From Platycnemis pennipes (lineage: Eukaryota > Arthropoda > Insecta > Odonata > Platycnemididae), in assembly GCA_933228895.1 (NCBI GenBank), contig OW121856.1:108723027-108787026 (forward strand): a DNA stretch of 64,000 nt, in the 5' to 3' direction. Below the pieces are notes generated by a model. That model was not told where the DNA came from. It made no database searches and worked only from the letters and a program-made list of their open reading frames with translations. This document shows, one piece after another, positions 57,204 to 64,000 of the stretch. The first letter of the stretch is position 1; every line of letters begins with the position of its first letter. The position numbers and the translations under genes are program-made.

Positions 57204-58831
57204 TAATATAATAATCCGATGCTAATGAATGAGCAACAGCAAATGCATTAAGGAAAGGAAGACGAAGAGAAAGACGTGGAGCCTTCTCGGCTAAGTGAAA
57301 TATTCTCGGGTCTACCACCACTGCGTCCACCTCTTCCAACGCACAGTGGGCTGAATCGAAAAAAACTGGCAAACAGTCAAAAAGTGGTTAATTTTCCGCC
57401 CGGACTTTAAAACTTCGCACTATGACTCTCCATCGATTGATGCATCTAGTTTCTCATGTCATTGGTTCTAGGTATCACTCATTAACAACAGGTCAAAGTT
57501 GATCAATTTTTGAAAGAATCGGCCCACTTCAAACTTCCCTGAAAATCTAGCAAATCAAGATGATGCTGAACCATGGAAGACAACATTTGAGGAAATTGAC
57601 GATATCATTGAAATAGTTTATGGCCTTTTATTACGTGCGTGTAACATGAAATTTTTGTATTATTCACCAAAGATATGAAACATAATGGCGGACCGTATTT
57701 TCAGTCAATGCAGGAAAATAGTTGAAACCTACATCAAGATAAAAAGGTTATTAATATCACGAGATTCTAAAAAGTGACCGGAGTTAGAATCTGTTGAGAG
57801 CTTTTGCGACTCAGATTCGATTCCTCGATCGCGCCACGTATCTCGCTGCTGTCAAACGGCATCCCAGAATGCAACTTCGACGCTAGTATGCTGATGGGCT
57901 GTGGCGTCACAAGCTTTGCTATGGTTATTTTCTAGGTCTGCCTATCAGAAAGACCCTCTATAGATGTTTTAATGGCGAATAACTTTAGGGGTATCGATTC
58001 TTCGATACTATATAGGCCACGTAATTGGTTGCCGATTTAATTCGCCTAAGGACTGCTTTTTCCTGTAGCGTTTCGGGATCGAACGCCGATATTTCATGCA
58101 CATATTTGACCACGCCTTGGATATATACCATTTGAGGATATCACGCATTACCTAACATAATAGCGAGGACAACAGCCTACAGTTAGTGTTGCATTGTTGT
58201 CGCCTTCCTCCCTTCAGTGAAAAGGGCCATAGGGATTAGGGGACATTCACCTACTCATAGGTAATAGGCATGACGTTTGGGGTGGTGAATCAGGGTTATT
58301 TTCCAAAGTCTCGGGAGAAAATCAAGAATCATGGTTACCTTTTTGCTATGAAATATATTTTTCCCCAGTAGCGCATCCTTAAATTCGAAAATCAACTTCC
58401 TGCAGTTTCATTTTCATACAGGAGGTGAGCCATCACCCCTTGAATTTGAAATCAAAAATTAATAAAATAAAAAATTATTACGAATAATACTGGCTACTGA
58501 GATGTAGGTACAATGCTACTACGGTTTGGTGGCACGTTGGATATGTATCTGTGAGACACGAGCAATTAAATTGTACGTGTCTGGATGTATTTTTATAATC
58601 ATTTAGTGGTACGACATTTATTTTCATGCATTAATTACTCTACATTCCCGAAAGTGCACATGAGTTAAATTAAATATGAAAAAATTTAAAAGAAATCACT
58701 ACGGATCTCTTTTCCATAAAAATGAACAATGCCTATTGTAATTTCTCCCTAGTGTATTTGTTGTGACCGATTACTGTCCCTGATTGAGAGCGGAAAAAAG
58801 CATGAATTGGTTGGCAAAACTATAGCTGAGG
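57204..58831. other. no recognisable gene
   Basis: 57856-57925 is repeated, diverged, at 58952-59020 (shared TATGCTGATGGGCT and GGCGTCACAAGCTTTG). 57783-57835 has a tRNA B-box-like GATTCGATTCC. Otherwise AT-rich. Confidence 0.4.
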
Positions 58832-59121
58832 ATTGGAAATGAAAATCCACTTGTACGTTCCAAACAAAGGTTTTCTTGATTTCAACCATGGTTTCGGCCA
58901 AATATGTCATTATCAAGATCTACACTTTGGTGTATATCTTGATGATGGCAAACGGCAATCGAGAATTCAACGTCGACGCTACTATGCTGATGGGCTATGG
59001 CGTCACAAGCTTTGGTTTACACTTCGGTGTAGGTCTTGATAATGACATATATTGTCGAAACCATGGTTGAAACCAATAAAACCTTTGTGTGGAACGTATA
59101 AAGTGGATTTTAATTTCCAAT
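58832..59121. mobile_element. miniature PLE-like foldback with hammerhead-like arms
   Basis: The arms 58832-58930 and 59020-59121 are inverted copies that carry, pointing outward, TTGATAA, a hairpin position, GAAA and ACCATGGT, the order seen in the PLE tails. In the right arm stem II is GACA/TGTC (59044-59047 with 59053-59056), followed by GAAA at 59057-59060. The left arm's stem II is disrupted. Only about 90 bp separate the arms and there is no coding sequence. The topology copies the large PLE at 6-8.8 kb on a small scale. Confidence 0.5.
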
Positions 59122-59281
59122 CGAGTGGTTCCACAAAGTAAAGCCTCATACTTTGAACTGTGATATAGCTGAGGGTTCTATGTGGATACAAGGTGGGAAA
59201 AATATTGTCATATAATTTTGACAAGAAGAAAATACAGTGACAATCTTTAGACATGATGCCCTCAACAAGGGAAAAGGCAGT

Positions 59282-59302
59282 GGGGGGGGGGGGGGGGGGG
59301 GG
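59282..59302 (+). repeat. run of 21 G
   Basis: Uninterrupted poly-G of 21 residues, directly beside short ORF shadows. Such runs are error-prone in sequencing and can form G-quadruplexes. Confidence 0.9.
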
Positions 59303-59389
59303 AGAGCTGCATTTGGTTTCCGCGGTGAGGCACTCGGTGATGACTTCAACTGCTGCAGGCTTTACTTTGTTGAATGACGGCATGATGGA

Positions 59390-59465
59390 AAATATGATTC
59401 ACTTTGTACCTATTCCACGAAATTATTTTAACCCAACCGGTTAGCACGTCATCATCAGGGGGGGC
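59390..59465 (-). mobile_element. PLE tail remnant with broken hammerhead core
   Basis: The minus strand has CTGATGATGACGTGCTAACC followed by GGTT and TAAAATAATTTCGTGGAATA, the counterpart of the 6-8.8 kb PLE tail. The GAAA of the core is CTAA, so the ribozyme is dead. The coding part is not visible. Confidence 0.55.
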
Positions 59466-61504
59466 ACAATCTCCTGCTACAAAACTCAAAAGGGGATCAT
59501 TTCTCCCATCGGTGATGACGGTGGAGGACGGGGAGGGATGCTCTTTCGATTGAGGCTGACCTCGTTCCGGCATCGATCCAGGACCTCCATCGCAGAGTGG
59601 CTCTCCTAGGCTTCAATGGCGAGAGACAATTGGCGTCATTAGCGAGAGGAAGGGCGTTTTTCAGGCGCAATAATGCGGAGCGTGTGTGGGGAAATCGGAA
59701 GGGGTGCGCACAATCATCTCTGCCTTCCTCATATGCATCCGAAGGCGCATAGAGGGGAGAAAGGCGCAGAAAGGGTCAATCCTCGACGTCGGTACAAGCA
59801 GCCGTCCCGGCGCTAGGTGAGGGTGAACACCCCATCCCTGGATGGTCTCGGCTTAAGTAGGAATATTGCCTGGTAGGGGGGTGAACCCTCTAAGCCCTCC
59901 CGCACTCTGTTGCCAACTGCCCCAATCACCTGATCGGTCGTGCAACTGCAGCCAATAAGGCTTCGGCTTTCCGTTATGTGCTGTTTGAGTTCACAGATTG
60001 CACCTGAGTCACTACACAGGATTTCTGCCTCAACTACTGAATTAAGTACCATGGGAGAAAAAAGTTTCCCAACAAATGGAGCGTCGCCACTATCGCTCTG
60101 TGAGTGAAAATCGGATTCCTTTCTGACGGTACAATATTCTTTGGTCTCGGCCACCACGAGGGAAGTTCAAACACGGTAAGGTGACATCGCCTGAGTATGT
60201 GACGGAAGACCGAGAGCTTGCCTGTCCCGAGCTGCAAACGCGATGGCGTCCGGAATAGACGCATATTATTCCTCATTTTAAACGCTCTGTTTAACTATCT
60301 CGTTCTCGCCCAACTTTCCTTCGAACGCCGAGCCTTTCCAGGGATTCACCCGGTGTCCGCCTCTTTCTCTCGTTTGAACGAAGTGAAGAAGATTATATTA
60401 TTCAGTACCTAATTATGTTGAGAGCTGCCGCTAATTATTGCTTCGAACACATGCAGTGATTTAGGTAAGTATGTAGCATAATCTAAGACAGTTAACAGAG
60501 CACCTCCATGATTTCCTTCAAAGGTGGGATTCCTAAGCCGCGACTGTAGCAACTGGAGCCTGAGTCATGTGAAGGATTACTCATGCGCTGTGGAAAGTCG
60601 GCTCGAGCCTCGCGGATCTTTAAATCCTTTAGATGCTTTAAAATTAAAACTGACTCTATTGAACGGATGATTAATCATTCAACACTTTTTCCACAATAGT
60701 ACTTAATTTATAGTTAACACGTCAACTAAAAAAAATATTTAATGGATTTTCCTTCAATCATTGTCACTTGAGTACTGCTTCTATGGATTTGTTACGTATT
60801 TCATTTCCATTGATGTAATTACACTGATTTGTAATTTTTAAACTCTGCATTTATATTACACTTCTCTAGCGCCAAAAAATTCGCCCTCTCATATGCTTCT
60901 TTTAGAGCTATTCACTGCTGCTTCGAACTTGGGAGGTTAAATCATTTTTTATACATTTAATATTAACTTGCAAACTAATACAAGATTGAATTCCTCAGAT
61001 TAACCAGCCAAGTGTTTACACTAAAAGATAGAGACAGTTTCTGTAGGTTCAGACATTTAGTTACTGTGTATAACTTCACCATAAGCCTACTTTTCCCCAC
61101 TCTTACATCAGGTAAACAAATACAAGAAAGAGATATTATGGGCGCACCCTTAGTAAATGAAGATGATACATACAAAATGTTCTTCAAGTAATGGATTCGA
61201 TATGACCAGAATCGGTGCAATGCGAGGAGACATATGTAATTCCAAATGATAGTAATCGCTTTCGTCAACAAGAGGAAACGAACCTTGAACGGGTGAGAAC
61301 ATTATCACGATATTAGATTTAGATATTAGATTAAATTAAACTGAGCGATTTGAATTAATACTCTGGCATAATCATGAATAGGCCTGAATAATTAGAGGCC
61401 GATATCAGTGGCAATTGAAAGCTAGATATTTTAGCGAGAACAATTGTTGTGTAAGCATCATATTTCGACGAGAATAAGTATCAGTCAGTCCATCAGGACA
61501 TATT
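59466..61504. other. no recognisable gene; GC-rich to about 60370
   Basis: 59500-60370 is GC-richer with overlapping ORFs (59813-60157 and 60034-60276, minus) that show no domain. 60370-61500 is AT-rich. Confidence 0.4.
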
Positions 61505-61754
61505 TGGTGGATTGCAAGAACGAGGTTCAAGCAGTGGCTTAGACGGCGTCTTCATAAGCCGCGGCCTGGACGCGATCTTCCTAACGCTTGCATAAACAAG
61601 GCTTCGTCGCGGTCTATGAAAACCGCAGCCTGCCGTTGTTGATTATGTAGCAACGCTGGCTACTGTCATTTTTTTCCCGAAAAGCAGTTGTTCCTTAGCG
61701 ACGTAAATAAACACCGTGAACTTCAGTTTGGAAGCGTGTGAGTATATAGTGAAA

Positions 61755-61931
61755 ATGTGCAGTGGACGAAACGAAAACTTTTCGCCTGAAGAGAAGCTGC
61801 TCCTGATCTCTATTATATCAGAGTATGTAATACTAGAGAGTAAGGCGTATTACGCGACCACGTTGGATAGGGAAAAGGAGGAATTGAAAGATATTTGCAG
61901 AAATTATACTGCCAATAACCCAAAAGTATAA
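61755..61931 (+). pseudogene. Myb/SANT-like DNA-binding protein of Harbinger ORF2 type
   Basis: From the ATG at 61755 the frame reads MCSGRNENFSPEEKLLLISI, then ISEYVILESKAYYATTLDRE and KEELKDICRNYTANNPKV, and stops at 61929-61931. FSxEEKxLLxxIxxEY...K..ATT...KE...I...Y is the Myb/SANT-like trihelix pattern; the usual Trp before IxxxF is Leu here. A +1 shift at the stop restores HFNELDFYTRKDNFLKEAKN and LYVK to 62010, matching the expected helix after the domain, so a single frameshift has broken it. In the superfamily this protein binds transposon ends together with the transposase. Confidence 0.6.
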
Positions 61932-62820
61932 GGCATTTCAATGAACTGGACTTTTATACAAGGAAAGACAACTTTTTAAAAGAAGCGAAGAATTTGTATG
62001 TGAAGTGACTTAATGTTCAAGGCAGTTAAGTTATTATTTATGTGGCTGTAACCAATTTATTCCTTATTTTTGTAGTTATATTTTTTGATTATTCGTCCTG
62101 TGATTATGTATATGTCGAGTGAACATTAAACGCTAAAAAAATAAATAAATAACCCTATTTTCAAACTATTATTTGTACGCAGATTGAATAATATCCCTTT
62201 ATATTGACTACGTCTGGGCAGGAAATTTTAATGTGCGTGTAGTCTAGAGAATCAATGTCAGGGAAGTTGTTCCTAATAAAATTAGGTATCTAATAAATCG
62301 CTTAGTTCTGTGTTAACTCCATACATCTTCCGAAAAGCACTAGCGAAAGTATTTAGAGGTTTTCCCATAGGTTAGCAGCTAAGAATGTGTAATTTCACTA
62401 AATTTGGAGCACGATTTTTAATCATCAATCAACTGTACAAGCGCAACCTATTTATCGTTATTTTTTCTTAACGTTACTTCACATTTCAAATGTAATTCTT
62501 GCCCACCCTGATAAGAGAGAAAATCCAGCTATTACATCATGTAATTTTGCGGCAATTAAGGGGAATTTGGTATTATTTAGCTCCAATGAGCACAATGAGC
62601 TTCGCGTACATTCCTTAAGAACCCAAAAGCCGTTTATTCATGAACACCAATCTGATCCCCTAAAGCCTTAAAACAAAACTTGCAGTGGCGAAAGACCTTA
62701 ATTACATAAGCAATTGAATAATTGGTGGCACTTGGAATCCCCAGTGATCCGTCGAAAGTCTCATATGATAGTTCGTTTCTCCCAAGTTAAGTTTCTCCGA
62801 GTTACTTCTTTATTAAATCT

Positions 62821-63123
62821 TTAACTCTGTTCAAACTCTGAATCGATGTACGGTAAAAATAGATCACTTCGGTCCCTAATTAATCTGTTTATCCTTGTTG
62901 GTGGGACGTCAACATCCTCAATATCTGTAATTTCTTCTTTTTCCTCCGCCTCGCGAACGTCAAAAAGTGCCGGCCGGCCATGTTTGGTGTCTCTCGCGAA
63001 CGCAGACCGCGGCTTAAACCTACCCAGCAGGAGGTTCGGAAATTGGCGGCTTTTGAACCGCGGTTTAGACGACGTCTGACGTAATACTCGTTCATGCGAG
63101 CAAAAAACCGCGGTTTCGGCCAT
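62821..63123 (-). pseudogene. HARBI1-like transposase, N-terminal remnant
   Basis: The likely start is the ATG whose complement is 63121-63123, just inside the TIR: MAETAVFCSHERVLRQTSSK. The protein then has an acidic stretch (EAEEKEEITDIEDV) and VPPTRINRLIRDRSDLFLPY before IDSEFEQS and a stop. The R-x-R-D...Y-D-x-E-F pattern is what precedes the RFRLSK block in Harbinger transposases. After the stop the same strand reads RFNKEVTRRNL, so the family sequence continues briefly. The DDE catalytic domain is missing. The upstream part of the larger frame (63124-63300) is TIR and flank. Confidence 0.55.
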
Positions 63124-63181
63124 TTTCCCTAACCACCGTCTAAACCGCGGTTTAAACCTCGTTCTTGCAATCCACCCATAC

Positions 63182-63431
63182 GGTTTATTCCAGAGCGCAT
63201 ATATGATACTTGATATATATGTATAACCACATATGACCTTACAACGGAATGCTTGACAAATAGTTAGTAAGTGACAATGTGTGAAGGAAATAAGTGACAA
63301 GTGACGATATGTAAAGGAAAACCATTTATTATTTGCTTTCAGTTGACATATTTGGTTAATTTACGAAAGGTACGTCCCATAATTTGTTCTTGTTCTTTTT
63401 ACAGATGAAAGTACAGGGAAAGCCATGCTTA
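63182..63431. other. no recognisable gene
   Basis: Short AT-rich spacer between the Harbinger element and the last long-TIR fragment. Confidence 0.5.
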
Positions 63432-63853
63432 AGAAATATGCTTTAATATCTCATTAGTAATGCTATTATTCATACGCCATGCATTTTGGCTAGAGCGACC
63501 GCAGCGCTACTTGACGACAACTAACGCATTTCGTCTGCTGGAACTGGTGGATTTAGCGAAAAATACGGTGGGTTGATGCCTTTTTTTCGTGTCATTTTAT
63601 TTCTTGTGAAATTACGCATAAAATATCAGTTTTTTGTAAAAATGACATGACACTTTGGTATTTTTAAACGTTATATTCCCATGTGATGGCTATTCTCGCC
63701 GTTAATCGTATGTAATTTTAAATGCAATTTGTGGAAAAAGGAGTCTGGGTTGGTGTAATTATCTTTACTTTATTAGATAGAGGAACTTTATTTCTATAAG
63801 TGCTGAAAATATAAATAAAAAATGACATGACTTTCACTTTTCGGATCAACCAC
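63432..63853 (+). mobile_element. long-TIR element, one-armed copy
   Basis: Same element as 4573-5399 and 23460-23982: from GAAATATGCTTTAATATCTC to CGGATCAACCACC, followed by TTAA (63854-63857). One arm is missing. Sequence after 63857 to the window end shows nothing recognisable. Confidence 0.75.
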
Positions 63854-64000
63854 CTTAACCGGCTGAAAAGGGAAGTGCGGTGGCAGCCAAGTGTTTCTGA
63901 GCCACAAGTGCAGGCTGGGGACGTAGGTTGCAAGTCGGAGAAGGTAAGAAGGAGTTTGCCTACGGAGAGCAATATCCCACAGGAATGGACATAAATCAGG

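Larger units (their letters stand above)
61505..63177. mobile_element. decayed PIF/Harbinger DNA transposon
   Basis: The ends share an inverted repeat of about 42 bp with mismatches (GGTGGATTGCAAGAACGAGG on the left; the complement ends at 63177). 3-bp flanks are ATT on the left and ATA on the right, close to but not identical with a TWA-type duplication. Inside, two short genes point toward each other: a Myb/SANT-like protein (plus) and the N-terminus of a HARBI1-like transposase (minus), the two-gene organisation of this superfamily. The DDE catalytic region is absent, so an internal deletion has left about 1.67 kb. Confidence 0.7.

Noticed and set aside
1..64000. CRISPR arrays, operons, riboswitches or prokaryotic regulatory sites
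   Set aside because: No regularly spaced repeats and no bacterial gene organisation; all elements are of eukaryotic type.

Overview
Kind of organism. This is non-prokaryotic, AT-rich DNA with no long uninterrupted host ORF, no operon-like spacing and no complete host gene that I can recognise. Nearly every protein-like stretch is a decayed piece of a eukaryotic transposable element: Penelope-like elements (PLEs), non-LTR retrotransposons, hAT and PIF/Harbinger DNA transposons, and tRNA-derived SINEs. This mixture suits an arthropod, most likely an insect. That is an inference from element types; I cannot name an order.

Layout. 0-3.2 kb: a 787-bp dispersed repeat, an RTE-like fragment and a LINE 3' end. 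4.5-5.4 kb: a long-TIR element flanked by TTAA-like sites. 6.1-8.8 kb: the best preserved element, a palindromic PLE with a 13-bp target duplication and hammerhead-ribozyme motifs in both tails. 8.8-20 kb: many 5'-truncated LINE copies on both strands. 21-22.5 kb: a nested inverted-repeat element. 24.7-25 kb: a decayed LINE endonuclease domain. 27.1-27.6 and 39.1-39.7 kb: two hAT-like miniature elements in opposite orientation. 28.4-31.5 kb: LINE copies and an RTE fragment interrupted by another LINE. 32.4 kb: a large hairpin. 34.5-35.7 kb: a GC/CpG-rich block. 37.6-38.4 kb: inverted partner of the first repeat. 39.8-40.7 kb: a rearranged LINE copy. 42.1-42.5 kb: a MITE flanked by TAA. 44.8-47.1 kb: two further PLEs, tail to tail. 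51.2 kb: an RTE fragment. 53.9-54.5 kb: opposed tRNA-derived SINEs. 56.1-57.2 kb: an R1-like LINE C-terminus running into a GIY-YIG segment. 58.8-59.5 kb: a miniature PLE-like foldback and a PLE tail remnant. 61.5-63.2 kb: a decayed PIF/Harbinger transposon with both of its genes. 63.4-63.9 kb: a partial long-TIR element.

How they relate. One LINE family, here called LINE-A and LINE-B for its two subfamilies, accounts for about fifteen fragments. Nearly all keep the 3' end and share a terminal TAGATG-type hexamer repeat, as expected for target-primed reverse transcription with 5' truncation. The PLEs share RT plus GIY-YIG architecture. Three have a hammerhead core in the tail with a self-complementary stem III, and a related miniature element shows a paired change in the core. 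These ribozyme-bearing tails are the most interesting signal in the window.
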